Assembly: GCA_047495785.1 (NCBI GenBank)
Contig: JBLDXI010000032.1
Span: 2,728,001-2,792,000 of the forward strand
From: Lepidodermella squamata
Lineage: Eukaryota; Gastrotricha
DNA length: 64,000 nt
Reading direction: 5' to 3'
Part shown: piece after piece, positions 1 to 11,044 of the stretch
Position numbering within the stretch: the stretch's first letter is position 1
Layout of the letters: each line of letters opens with the position of its first letter
Notes under the pieces: generated by a model
Seen by the model: the letters and a program-made list of their open reading frames with translations, nothing else
What the model was told of the DNA's origin: nothing
The model's database searches: none
Made by a program: the position numbers and the translations under genes

Positions 1-178
1 GGGTGCGGTAGCGAAATGCGTCTCGATTATAATTGTAAAACATGAAATTCAGAAAAAAATCGGTTTTGTAAGCCTTGCGACGCTATTTTTCGCCTATTTT
101 GTGTCTCGAGGGGTAAAGAGCTCGGAAATAATTTGAAAGTATTAAAAAATCCTCCTGAAAAATGCGCGAGCTCTTTAC

Positions 179-463
179 CTGCGTCTTTTCTTCGCCCTCT
201 TTTTGCGTTTTTGTTGTTGTTGGTGCTGCTGCTGCTCGATTGTTGCTGCTCAATCTGTAGTGTTTGTAAAAATCGACAACAATGAAGCGTACGTGTTAAC
301 TTCTGAATTTCTTCCGACGTCCGAAAACCTTGCAAACAAAACATTATATCACCACCTGATGATACATAGCTGCCCGCCTGCGATTGTGCCGTGATTGTTT
401 TGTTTCCGCTATTTTTGTTTAATCGAGACGATTCATCGACGCCGTTATAAATTGAAACAGGCA
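179..463 (-). CDS. possible first coding exon of a gene running off the left edge
   Basis: A minus-strand open frame starts at an ATG (461-463) and runs to a good splice donor (GCAG followed by gtaaag) at 178/179, giving about 95 residues. The C-terminal part is Ser/Asn/Gln-rich and then basic (NNNKNAKRGRRKDA), like a low-complexity nuclear protein. The frame stays open upstream of this ATG, but that stretch has no recognisable protein character and may be 5' UTR. No acceptor follows before position 1, so any next exon lies outside the window. I do not recognise the protein. It could also be non-coding sequence that happens to be open. Confidence 0.3.
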
Positions 464-1766
464 TGCCTTGATTGAAGCGAGGTTGACGATTGAAGTGTTG
501 GTGCTTGGTTGCAAATGCGACCGCTGTAAAAAACATGTAACCGATAATTTGTGTGAATTGATTGATTATGAAAGTGCCGTTTTGCTGCTTTTGTATCACA
601 GTTTTTTGTCTCGAAACCACCTGCACCCGAAGAACAAAACAACATTGTAATAAATCGTGAAAAATCTTAGTGATCACTTCGGCTCTCGTTCCTGTGTTAA
701 AATGATAATGATGGTAAAACCCAACTACGAGATTCTGTGTGCTGATTGGTTGATTGATTGATTGAAGAATATTTAGCCACCCGAGGCGAAAATCGCTCCA
801 CCTTATAATTAACCTTTATATTTTTATGTAAGAAATCAGCGATCGGCGTGAAGTTTGATTAGCCGGTCCCCTTCTTCACCACCAAGTTTACATTATTACT
901 AGAATATTTCGAGAGAACCATTGAGACCTTTTGTAATCGATGTGTAATATCATCGCATTGATAATTTGGCTACCACTACATGATAATTCGCTGCATGTTT
1001 CTTTTGTTTTGGATTGATTGATTGATTGATTGATATTCGCCTATCTTTTACCGAAGAAATGCTCTTGATTGGTTGTAGCCGCGCTCGCGATAAGCCTTTG
1101 AAACGGCTCGTTTTATTTATTCTTTCTTCATGTGTGTTATATTCATCGAACGCGTTTCCGCTCGTCATGATGAATCTTGAAACCTGAGACGATGAGAGTG
1201 AGAAACTTGAACTTGTACTTGAAAAGAAACAGCTGCAGTCATTCAGAGTGGTATATAAACCTAAAAAATTGATCGTGAATAATAACAATTACATTATTCA
1301 ATGCGTTTTCTTATCTCTAGTTGCATATACACTGACGGCGATGCTACTACTACTACTACAAAATTATTGAAAAATTCGTGAAAAAAGATTCAATTTGTCT
1401 CCTGAACTCACATTTTCGTACATTCGGCATCTCCGAATTCGCGATTCTGATGATGACTTTGAAATAACTTCCCCGTAAAAAAAAATCAAGATTTTTTGTC
1501 AGCTCCTACTACGCCTAATCTTCAATTATGTAGTACGATTCGCTGTACGCGTGTATTTTTTTTACTTCGCAGTGAACAATTGTACGCACCGAGCACACTG
1601 TGGCGACAGAGATAACTCTCGATTTATGAAACAAACATACAAACAAACGTGTCCTTGTATTGCAGTGAACGATGATTTGAACAAAAAAAGAAAGAAAGAA
1701 AGAAACATGTCCGAAAAAACCAAATTAAAGCGTGTCTTTTTGTATGTTATTAGTAATAATATAAAA
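464..1766. other. intergenic stretch with GATT simple repeats
   Basis: No gene is supported here. Short GATT tandem repeats occur at about 750-765 and 1012-1034, and an ACT-repeat near 1342-1356. The stretch probably holds the divergent promoters of the left-edge gene and the TBL3/UTP13 gene. Confidence 0.5.
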
Positions 1767-4700
1767 ATGGAAGAAGACACCACTGAAAAGCAGAAGAGGC
1801 GGCGACCTGATTCGGCTCCTATTTCAGCAAAGCTTCGTCAGAAGTAAGTTGCGGGCAACAAATAAATCCGCGAAAAATCGAAAAATTAAGGCTGAGTTTT
1901 CATTTTTGCTCTCTAATTTTAGGTTCAGAGTAATTCGCAGTTTGGAGCCAATTTTTTCCGGAGCAGTTGTCCGTCTTACGCCCGATGGAAGATTCATGCT
2001 GTGCGATTGCGGTGAAAATGGAGTGAAAATTGTTGATACGAATGATTCTGCCGTTGTTGGAATAATTAAACCGGAAGAAGAAATCATAACCTGCTTTTGC
2101 GCTATATCAACCGAAGATACTGTTCCCGAGCCGGAAAACGAGTCAAACCTTCAGCCGTTTTACGTCGTAACCGGCAGTCACAATGGGATGCTGCGTCAAT
2201 GGCGTGTTTTGGTCCGTGAAACTGACGAGAATCTGCTAAAGGCCGATTTAGTGCCAGTCCGACTTTGGAAAGCTCAACCATCCACGCCAGCTGGTCGGTT
2301 GTGTTCTCTCGAAACCGATGATACCAACACCTTGTTAGCATCAGGGTTCACTGACGGAAGTCTCCGTGTTTGGGATTTGAGGAAAAAAGCTTGTACCCAT
2401 ATGTTGAGAGGGCACACGGGTGTTGTTTCCCTAGCCAGGTTTCATTCGACCGATGAAGGTCGCCACTACCTGTTGACATCAGCTATTGGTGATAGTCAAC
2501 TCCGACTATGGGATTTAGACTCATCCTCAACCCCTACTTTCACGCAGCTGAACGGACACTCCTCAGTAGTAACCGCCGCGATTTGGTCCCGAAATGGCAA
2601 TCGATTGATCACAGTCAGCCGGGATCAGTTGATTGTTGTATGGAACGGGAAAACATTTGAAAAACTGAGGTCTTGGCCGTGTTTCGAACAAGTCGAATCG
2701 GTCATGTTGTGCCCATTTATCAAATCGAAATCAAAATCGGGTGACGATGATGCGTTTCAAGTTGTAACGGGAGGATCTCGGGGTGAATTACGGGTGTGGG
2801 ACATCAAGACTGGTAAATGCATTGCTCAATCGACCGCCATATCTGGTAATGAGAACAAGGACCCGAAAACTGATGAGGACTTATCACAGGTGAGTTGATT
2901 GAAAAAATCATTAAGGTGGAATATTTATCATTTTTTATATCCAGACCGTGTCTTTTCTCTCTGCTCAAACAATTGGCTCATCAAGTCGTGTTATTTGCTC
3001 AACAAGTGATCGCCGCCTTGTTTTCTACGACATTGTCGAGGACGAGGCGAATTTTTCGATTGAGGAGCTCAAGCAGATCCCGGGTGATGTCGGCGAAGTT
3101 TTAGATATCAGTCATTTGAAGGTGCTATCGAATGAAACTGCCACGTCAGAAATTGGCCTTTTGGCCGTTGCGACTAACAGCCCTCTGATTCGAATTTACG
3201 ACTGCAGCAACTGGTCTTGCACATTTTTGAGCGGCCATCGGGCTGCTGTAACTTCAGTAGCTAGCTGTTTAAGAGGTGCTACTACATATCTGATCAGCGG
3301 ATCTCGAGATAATGACGTGCTGGTTTGGCGAATTTCCACCTCAGAATCGGGCCAAGTTCAAGGCAAAATTGTAGCGAAGGCGGCCGGCCATACTGGGGCT
3401 GTGTTGACGGTCGCTGCTGTGCCGAATGGCGAATTTTTCGTTTCGGCCGGAGTTGATCTGACGGCTAAATTGTGGCCTCTACCCAACTTCTCGTCTTCAG
3501 ACCCAACGGTCGTTACGCTTCGCAGCTCAGCTACTGTGAAAGCCCACGAGAAGGTATGCTTGTCCTCTAAAAATACTTTTTATTATTATTTACGTCTTAA
3601 AATATTAAGATTAGAATACTGAAGAATTTGAGTAATCTCGGCCTAATCTAATCTGAAATTAATTAAGGAGGAATTTTTAATTAAATGTTTTCGTCGATTT
3701 GTTGAAAATATTGATTAAACAATTCAGATTAAGATGAGTATTATTGAGAAATCTAGATATTGTAACGAGGGGTAAATTTTGGGAAAACCTAATACGTTTT
3801 CCTGGTATGGAAATTAGGTTTTTCTCAAGAAAGCTTTGAAATTTGAGAAAAAGTGTGTTCTTCCAATTATGAGAATTATTATCCTGATTTTGGCAATTTC
3901 CATTGCTTTTTGCAATTAGCGGGTAATTTTCCAACCTATCCGTTGGCCTGAGTTATAAGATTCGCTTTTTCAATTGGGGTCGAGCTTCGTAGAATTTCTC
4001 AAGAATAAATTCATTTATTTTCTGAATTCTGCTTTAGGACATCAATGCGGTGGCATTGTCTCCAAATGGTCGTTTTATGGCGTCTGGTTCGCAAGACAAA
4101 ACCGCCAAGATCTGGCTGATCGAAAGCGACCATTCGGGAGCCGCAGCTCTCCAACTCGTCGGAACCCTGCGAGGCCACCGTCGCGCAATCTGGAGCTTGG
4201 ACTTCTCGCCAATCGACCAAATCTTGGCCTCATCATCCGCAGATGGAACCCTAAAGCTATGGGCCTTGTCAAACCTATCATGCCTACGCACGTTCGAAGG
4301 CCACGAAGTGACGGTGCTGAGGTGTAAATTCATGAATAAAGGCACGCAGCTAGTTTCAGGTGGAGCGGACGGTGTGATCAAAGCCTGGTCAATCTCAACC
4401 GGGGAGAGTGTTGCGACCCTGGAAACGGGTCACGACGACCGGGCGTGGGCTGTTACCCCGCTCTTGGACGGGCAATACCTCGCGACTGGTTCAGCAGATG
4501 ACCGCCTCATTGTTTGGCAGGACTACACGCAAGAATTCGTCGCCGAATGTACGAAACGCGACCACGCTCGTGCCCTGGACGCGCAACGGCTGGACAACCT
4601 ACTAGCCGGGCGGAATTTTGTCGAAGCGTTCAATTTAGCCCTGGAACTAAACCAAACGGCTCGGCTTTGGCGAATTGTTCGCGAGTTGCGAATTTCTTCG

Positions 4701-5090
4701 GCTGATGAAAGCGCCGAGGATGTGGGAAAAACCAGGCGGACTTTGCCGGGTATTGTCGCGAATTTGCAACCAGCTTCGCTAGCCTCGCTTTTGCGCATTG
4801 TCGCGGCGTGGAATACTAACACGCGTTTCGTTCTCGAGGCGCAGTTCATGCTGGCGACGATTTTCAAAGTCCGCCCGATGGACGATTTGTTGGCGGTTGT
4901 TAAGCAGGACTTGCCCGGGTCGGGCCAGCAACTGCTGAGAGATGCCGTTGAGGCGCTGATTTCGTACACGCAGCGCCATTTTGCGCGCGTCGATCGCCTC
5001 GCGACGCAGTCGGCTTTTGTCGACTTTGCGTGGAGCCAGCTTAAACTGCTCGAGGACGTATCGATAACTCAGCAACTTGTTGAAAAATAA
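1767..5090 (+). CDS. TBL3: TBL3/UTP13 WD40-repeat protein of the small-subunit processome
   Basis: Four exons: 1767-1843, 1923-2889, 2945-3553 and 4038-5090, giving 901 residues; all introns are GT-AG and phases match (introns 79, 55 and 484 nt). Many WD units are visible (for example LRVWDL, LRLWDL, LRVWDI, AKLWPL, AKIWLI, LKLWAL). A C-terminal UTP13 domain follows, with an LDNLL helix and a WNTN motif. Order and spacing match animal TBL3 (about 800 residues). TBL3/UTP13 is a nucleolar subunit of the UTP-B complex, needed for 18S rRNA processing. The ATG at 1767 (AAAAATGG) was chosen because it leaves a short basic leader like that of known homologues; an in-frame ATG at 1707 is the alternative. 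A polyadenylation signal AATAAA lies at 5116-5121. Confidence 0.93.
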
Positions 5091-5620
5091 GATTTTAAAA
5101 TGCTTGTTGAGGTGAAATAAATTGTATGAATTATAATAACCAATTCGACTTTCGGAAATTATTGCCAACACGTTATTTTTCACACAGCAATCATGCCAGT
5201 AATAACGTATCCGATTGTCTCACCTCATATGAGCAATAATTATATAACACTTTTACGGAGCTGCTTTATAACGAATCGATGACGCCTATTAATTGTTTGC
5301 TTTCCCTGGCTTGCTTCTACTAATATTTCCAGCCGATCTGAAACGTTCACATTTACATTGCATTTGGCGCAATTTGCGCCAAATATGGAGCAACCGGAAC
5401 GTTAATTTTTATGTTTATTTTATTTGAAAGATTTAACGCCCAAGAAACGCAGCTGGACTCTTTGCAATGTGACAGAACATATACATACCTACTCCTAATC
5501 CCAGAATTATATCAGGCTAAATTTGATGCGAAATTTGCAAAATCTTAATTTTGAAATTTTGAGGTATATTTATTAATAATTTATTGATACTTCACCACAA
5601 TTCATCATTCGCCGATTTCA
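5091..5620. other. intergenic; 3' end of TBL3 and promoter side of next gene
   Basis: No gene is seen. The stretch holds the TBL3 polyadenylation signal and a GC-rich palindrome at 5363-5383, listed separately. Confidence 0.5.
5363..5383. promoter_or_regulatory. palindrome of two E2F-like half sites
   Basis: The 21-nt sequence reads TTTGGCGCA, ATT, TGCGCCAAA, a perfect inverted repeat with a 3-nt centre. TTTGGCGC is the consensus E2F/DP site, so this could be a double E2F site, about 240 bp upstream of the next plus-strand gene. The function is inferred from the motif alone. Confidence 0.35.
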
Positions 5621-6331
5621 ATGGATAGTAACAACGATGAATCTATTTCCACACCGAATTCAGCGCTATCAGCAGATGAACTGCTAACTCTGTACCGTAA
5701 GCTCGACGATGATAACAAGCGGGACATTTCCAAAAAGATCCAGAACTTGCTCTCCGACCAGGAAAAAGGCTTGAAACGAGCAGAAACACTCATCCAACAA
5801 GCTTTAGAGGCTAAAACTGGCCTGAAATTATCAAGAGCGCCATGGAAATACTCCTATTTGGTTCGAGAACACATGGTGGAGAACAAGAAAATAATTCCTG
5901 AATTTCGCATAGATTTTGGCGAAAAGTTTACGTGTGTTCTCGAAGTGGACGAGAATTTCCATTTCGGCTACGACGAACGACAGGAATTTGTCCGCCCTTT
6001 TGTTTACTTGTTGCGTTTAAACGCTGAAAATCAACAGCGTCCGCGAATGGCATTAGTTCGACTGGGCTTGGGCAACAACAAGTTGACCAAAGAATCAGCC
6101 GACGACGCTCTGACATTTATTTACGAGTATTTGGTACACCAGCAACTCTCCACTGATACGATTTATTTTCTAAATTATCCGGAGTGGAATAAGCAAATAC
6201 AATTTTGGACAAAGACTCTAAAACAGCGAGGTTTGACGCTGACAAAACGATCGGAGCTACAGTTCACTTGGTTCGAGACTGTGCTCGATCATTGGTTTAT
6301 CGATGATCTCAATATAAAAATCGAAGCATGA
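5621..6331 (+). CDS. unplaced family protein, possible PD-(D/E)XK-like fold, copy 1
   Basis: Single exon, 236 residues, ATG in a good context (TTTCAATGG). It is a paralogue of the gene at 7454: both share a charged helical N-terminal part with LLSDQ.KGLKRAE, then a core C-V-L-E-(V/I)-D-E-N-x-H, ...YD...E..RPFVYLLR, and a final NKLTKESAD.AL block. The core (Asp about residue 107, then LEVDE about 116-120, His about 123, RP about 134-135) resembles, from memory, a restriction-endonuclease-like family with an ExDExxH...Y...E..R signature found in large DNA viruses and scattered eukaryotes. That assignment is tentative. There is no signal peptide or membrane segment, so it is probably intracellular. 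Confidence 0.75.
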   Translation: MDSNNDESISTPNSALSADELLTLYRKLDDDNKRDISKKIQNLLSDQEKGLKRAETLIQQALEAKTGLKLSRAPWKYSYLVREHMVENKKIIPEFRIDFGEKFTCVLEVDENFHFGYDERQEFVRPFVYLLRLNAENQQRPRMALVRLGLGNNKLTKESADDALTFIYEYLVHQQLSTDTIYFLNYPEWNKQIQFWTKTLKQRGLTLTKRSELQFTWFETVLDHWFIDDLNIKIEA

Positions 6332-7453
6332 TTTTACTTTTCCAGTGCTATTATTGATAACTATTGATACTCTGCTTTACATATTTTATTGCCATCATTT
6401 TAGCCAAATATTGCCACCGAATGTGCCTAATTAAAAAAATATGTATATATTCGTTGTAACTAGTTGTTAATATTTAGAATATCGGTGTGAATTGCTTGAG
6501 CTGAGCAACACATCATGTTATTTGGGATTTCGTTTGTTTTCTCGAGTCCCATATATATATCACGCATACCGACATATCACGCATATGTTATCACGCATAA
6601 CATTTTAAAGCAGGTTATCTCTTGTGATTTTTCTTTAATCATTTATTTTTTATTTTATTTTATTTTTTGAACTTAGTCATGTATTTTTCCAAGTCTGAAA
6701 TTTAACACTCACAATAATAATTATCCTTGCATTCCACAGGTGCCGGCAGAAAAATCGTGGTCTACGAATGTTGAGACCAGTCATGAACAAAACGAATGGA
6801 TGTACCTGCCTCGAGTAGCTGTCAGAAAAGATGCCTTGCATAAGGCAAAAAAAATGCGACGTGGAATGATTTTGTTGTCTGCCCTCCGTCTCAAAGACGC
6901 CCACAGCTTATTTACAGGCGCCGGTGTAACATGGTACCTAGTTCCAGCTGAGTGATGGTGTTACATGAAAGCCGATGTTCCGCACGTACAGAAGACTTGT
7001 AAATGGGCTGTCGGTGCAGCGGACAGAGGAAGCAGAATTTCGTACACCAAGCGAGATCAAAAAATTACGCTCAGGAAATTTCTGTACCTCATTGCTTTGT
7101 CGTCGACCGAATTCGGTCTCAGAAAATTAATACGGTTAATATTCATGACATTCGTTTTTTTGAGAGCCCATTCCGCTACCGAATCCGCGTCCGGGCGATG
7201 GCAGATGTAACCAGCAATTTTTTTCATCAACATGGAAAAGTGTAATTTCTTGATTCCACTGTACATCCAGAACTGTACATGACAGTCAATAAAATGCATT
7301 TCAATTTCTGATCCCTACTCATAAGAGCAAGGAAACCTGTTGAATTAGTTGCATCGGGCATCGTAGCACATTTCTTCGTGTTCTAATTTATTGCAACTTT
7401 TTTAAATTATTGATTTTATAGAATTGCTTTTCAAAGCTGAATAGTACTAACAA
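6332..7453. other. intergenic with a possible decayed coding remnant
   Basis: An ATCACGCAT repeat occurs three times at about 6567-6600. Open frames at 6740-6955 and 6965-7245 on the plus strand are coding-like in composition but short, overlapping in frame and without a clear start. They may be remnants of a lost gene between the two paralogues. I do not recognise them. Confidence 0.3.
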
Positions 7454-8206
7454 ATGGCTTCCAATAATACTTACACTGAATTACAATTCAAACGAGTCAA
7501 GCAGTCACGTGCTAGAGCATTTTCGCCTGAGGAGGTAGCCGAATCTTATGGACGATTGGACGATGACGATCAGTTTGCCGTGTCTAATAGAATTCGAAAG
7601 CTTCTATCTGATCAAACCAAAGGTTTAAAACGAGCCGAGCTGCAACTGCATAGAGCTCTAGAAAGGCGTCTAGGCCGGAAAGTGCAGAAAAACTCATTTT
7701 GGACCTATTCCTATCTGGTGCAGGAACAGCAAGTTCGTCACAGGCGAATTTTTTCGGAATTCGAACATGTGTTCAGCAACTTTTACTGCGTCCTGGAAAT
7801 CGATGAAAATTACCATGAATCTTACGACGTGCGCCTAGAATTCGCTAGACCTTTTGTATATTTGTTAAGGTGGGAAGCGAATGTAAGAAACCAGCAGAAT
7901 CCAATGCCTATGGCTTTTATTCGGTTCGGCTTAGACACTAACAAATTGACGAAAGAGTCTGCGGATAAAGCGTTGGACTTCGTCTTTGACTGGCTCAAGG
8001 ATAACCCTCCACAGCAAGATACAATTTATTTCGTAGGATATCCATATTACAACCGCCAAATTTGTTATTGGAAATCAGCGTTGGCTGGAAAAAATTCTTG
8101 CCTGGAGGAAAAGATTGTTGAAGCAAACACAGGACAGCAGTTCAGTCTATACCAAGCCGGCCTGGACAAGAGTTTCATAGATGATTTCAATATTCGGCTT
8201 GGATGA
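7454..8206 (+). CDS. unplaced family protein, possible PD-(D/E)XK-like fold, copy 2
   Basis: Single exon, 250 residues, tandem paralogue of the gene at 5621 in the same orientation. It keeps LLSDQ.KGLKRAEL, the core CVLEIDENYH, the E..RPFVYLLR stretch and the NKLTKESADKAL block. The acidic residue that precedes the core in copy 1 (in IDFGEKF) is Val here (HVFSNF), so if the family is a nuclease this copy may have lost a metal ligand. The C-terminal third (YF.GYP.YN.QI..W) is also shared. No signal peptide. Function unknown. Confidence 0.75.
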   Translation: MASNNTYTELQFKRVKQSRARAFSPEEVAESYGRLDDDDQFAVSNRIRKLLSDQTKGLKRAELQLHRALERRLGRKVQKNSFWTYSYLVQEQQVRHRRIFSEFEHVFSNFYCVLEIDENYHESYDVRLEFARPFVYLLRWEANVRNQQNPMPMAFIRFGLDTNKLTKESADKALDFVFDWLKDNPPQQDTIYFVGYPYYNRQICYWKSALAGKNSCLEEKIVEANTGQQFSLYQAGLDKSFIDDFNIRLG

Positions 8207-9053
8207 TTCGGATGATTTGGTTATACAATAGCCAGTTCGGATCTTGCCGAACTTGCCATCTATATATGTTATACACGTCTCTGACTTGTAATTGCATCGA
8301 TGTTTTACCATAACTCATTCATGTTTCTGGGTTTCCTATTTATTGTTGTTTGTATCTTACTTCTCTCAGTTACCATTTACCATCAGTACCCTTAACTTTA
8401 AACTTCTCATAATATATTGTACACCTTAAATAAACATACATACAATTAGTTGAAAAAATGTTAGAAAAACCAAGGAAAAACCTCTTGCAAATCCATTAAT
8501 TTATTCACTAATTTATTGTGTCGGCTAATATATTCACGCGTGTTCTGATTTCCTTGATTCTTGCTTCTTCCATGTACCTCCCCTTCTTATAGCTCTTGAT
8601 ATATTGCATGTTGTAATTAGTTGAAAATAAAACAAAAACCATATAAATTCGCCTGTTTAAGCTGAATGGATGAAAACTCAAAGTTGACCAAAATCGAAAT
8701 CTAACTTTGAAAATCAAACTTGGAAATCGAAGATCATGAAATCCTCCTATGAGAACAGCAAAAATTGAAATGTAAGGGTTCGTCGCATGATGAAGATATG
8801 GGATAAGGGCCGAAAGCTGAATGACGGGCCAAGCCACGCTTTATCGCAGTCCGCAGCCCAAAAGTGGTGATCTCGAGGACCTACAGAAAGAAACTTTGGG
8901 GAACATAGTTTGCCCAGGTTTCGCGCGCAAAAATGATGCTGTCATGGAGCAGTACTAACACTGAATGTTTATATTTGATTGTAAACACGACAAGATCATT
9001 TAGTCATTTTTTACTCAAACAAAAATTAATATTAAAAAAATTCAAAGAAATGA
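8207..9053. other. intergenic, AT-rich
   Basis: I see no convincing gene. Open frames here are short and not protein-like. The stretch lies between the 3' ends of two convergent genes. Confidence 0.5.
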
Positions 9054-9749
9054 TCATGCTAGTTTGTTAATGCTCAAATATTGAAGTTTATGGTCATCGT
9101 CAACAAGATCGAGCATAGGCATGACGAGGCCGCCGTTTTCGCGATGATGATGATGATTTCGGTGCTCATCGTCATCCTCGGCGAGTTGCCGTTTACACAG
9201 CTGAATTTGTAAATCAATCAGCTGACAGCGCTTTTTCGACTCGACAAAAAATTGATACCGCAAATCTTCCTCAGAGACCAATTTCCGCTTGACAGGTAGT
9301 TTTTTCATCGGCACCACTGACGGCCGGCTGGTTGCGAAACTCGAGTCGGGCGAGTCGTCTGAGAACGCCGAGTCGACGTGAGGGCTAGCTGATTTTGTGG
9401 GCAGGGTAAGGTCGAGTAATACTTCGGCTTCGTCATTTGAAGCATCGTTCGTATTGTTGTTAGTGTTCATCAGCTCCGATGAGCTGCAACTTCGTTTAAC
9501 TTTGTGATTTTCGTAGCATTTTTTCAACTGCTCCACGGTTCGAAGCGATTGCGGAAATTTTTCGCAGTAGCCCTCCTGCAACGCGAGCCAAAAATCGCGT
9601 TTTTTCGCCGTTATTTCCTTCTTGCTGGACCGCTCTGATAGCAGGTCCTTTTGAGCTAGGCAGTTCTCGAGGACATATCGAATTTGTTCCTTGGTGAAAA
9701 TTTCCGTGGTCTTACTGTGGAGTTTAATGCTGGACGCCTCGACAGCCAT
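9054..9749 (-). CDS. Myb/SANT-like DNA-binding domain protein
   Basis: Single exon, 231 residues. Residues about 14-82 form a trihelical Myb/SANT-like domain of the Myb_DNA-bind_5 type: FTKEQIRYVLEN, a conserved W (RDFWLALQEGY) and LRTVEQLKKCYENHK. A Ser/Asn/Asp-rich linker and a short His-rich run (HRNHHHHR) follow, ending in a C-terminal region with an amphipathic helix (ESKKRCQLIDLQIQLCKRQL) that looks like a dimerisation coiled coil. This arrangement is usual for animal regulatory proteins with one SANT-like domain, some of them domesticated from Harbinger-type transposons. Probable nuclear DNA-binding protein; target unknown. Confidence 0.7.
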   Translation of the reverse strand: MAVEASSIKLHSKTTEIFTKEQIRYVLENCLAQKDLLSERSSKKEITAKKRDFWLALQEGYCEKFPQSLRTVEQLKKCYENHKVKRSCSSSELMNTNNNTNDASNDEAEVLLDLTLPTKSASPHVDSAFSDDSPDSSFATSRPSVVPMKKLPVKRKLVSEEDLRYQFFVESKKRCQLIDLQIQLCKRQLAEDDDEHRNHHHHRENGGLVMPMLDLVDDDHKLQYLSINKLA

Positions 9750-10449
9750 TACGTTTTAAGTAGTAGCAGCAGCACCTCTTTCAATTCGATGATATGGCGT
9801 AGATTTTTTGTAGGATAAAATGTGTACTATGCTTCGAAAAATGGGGCTTATATTCCGTAGCACGAGTGTGAGGCTTGCCTGCTTGTGTTTTTGTGTATAC
9901 GCCAGCCATTTATTATCGCAAGTCTGGGCTTAGGCTGAGCTGGCTGCTGTTAGGCCGGGCGGCAGCAAAGAACGAGAGACGAGGGAAAAGATAGCGCTGC
10001 TGTTGTTGCTTAAGCGTAGTAGAATACTATTTATCCATACACTAATCCTTGCGATATTTTCCGCCGCTGCTGCCCGACTTGTGCCCTGCATTTGTTATTT
10101 TTACGTTATATTTAAGGATGATGATGAAGCGTTCGTAGAAAATAGGGCCAGAGATTGATAGAGAAATAATGGAGTCTTTCGATTAACCGTGCTAGGTATG
10201 TAAAAATGGAGTGTAGGCTGGTAAATGAAAAAAAAACCAACCATAGGGAGCCGTATTAAACGTACTCGAGTAAGTTTCAGCATTACACTACAGCATATAA
10301 CGGCCAGCAATCTCGATGATAAGTGGCATTTAGCGGCCAATCTTGCACTGAATAAAAGATCGGATTTTTCGGATTTTTTTATAACAATGATTCCGCAGAA
10401 TATAATCCAAGTAAATCAAATGAATTTTTACTCTAAACAACTGTCGTAA
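9750..10449. other. intergenic, promoter side of the SANT-like gene
   Basis: No supported gene. The region lies upstream of the minus-strand SANT-like gene and left of the fold-back element. Short open frames at 10101-10449 on both strands have no recognisable content. Confidence 0.4.
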
Positions 10450-10972
10450 CGTCGGGTAATTTTGGACAATGCCATGGTTTTCTAGGATCAAAAAATCCTC
10501 CTTAATCCGGAAAATTTTGAAATTTCTGAATATCTGTGAATTTTTGCGATTTTTTTCGGAAAATCAGCACATTTAGGACAATTTATGGGTAAATTTAAAC
10601 GCTAAAATTTGCTCATTTGTCGGATTTAGAAAAAATTATCAAAGGATGGCGCGTCATTTTTCGCTTTCTGAAAATTGCTCATTTTCAGAAAGCGAAAAAT
10701 GACGCGCCATCCTTTGATAATTTTTTCTAAATCCGACAAATGAGCAAATTTTAGCGTTTAAATTTACCCATAAATTGTCCTAAATGTGCTGATTTTCCGA
10801 AAAAAATCGCAAAAATTCACAGATATTCAGAAATTTCAAAATTTTCCGGATTAAGGAGGATTTTTTGATCAAGAAAAATCAAGCATAAAAATCACCTGAA
10901 ATTTTGAATGTCCTGCAAAAACTAATTGTCTGATTTTTCATTTTTTTTAAATTGTCCAAATTATACCCCGCG
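10450..10972. mobile_element. fold-back element with a perfect 189-bp inverted repeat
   Basis: Positions 10486-10674 and 10682-10870 are perfect reverse complements around a 7-nt loop (10675-10681, TTGCTCA). Outside them lies a second, imperfect inverted repeat of about 21 nt: 10450-10470 (GTAATTTTGGACAAT core) against 10951-10972 (ATTGTCCAAATTATACC core). There is no coding capacity. The outer repeats argue for a non-autonomous fold-back transposon. No clear target duplication is visible. A transcript across it would form a long hairpin. An assembly fold-back artefact is the main alternative. Confidence 0.65.
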
Positions 10973-11044
10973 CTTCGGTATCAATTATTAATAAATTTCC
11001 TAAACCCATTCAAATTCCTATGCAAGAGTTTTTGAGTCTTATCA

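Noticed and set aside
950-1288. Minus-strand open frame of 112 codons
   Set aside because: No family, no splice context, and it overlaps GATT simple repeats; probably not coding.
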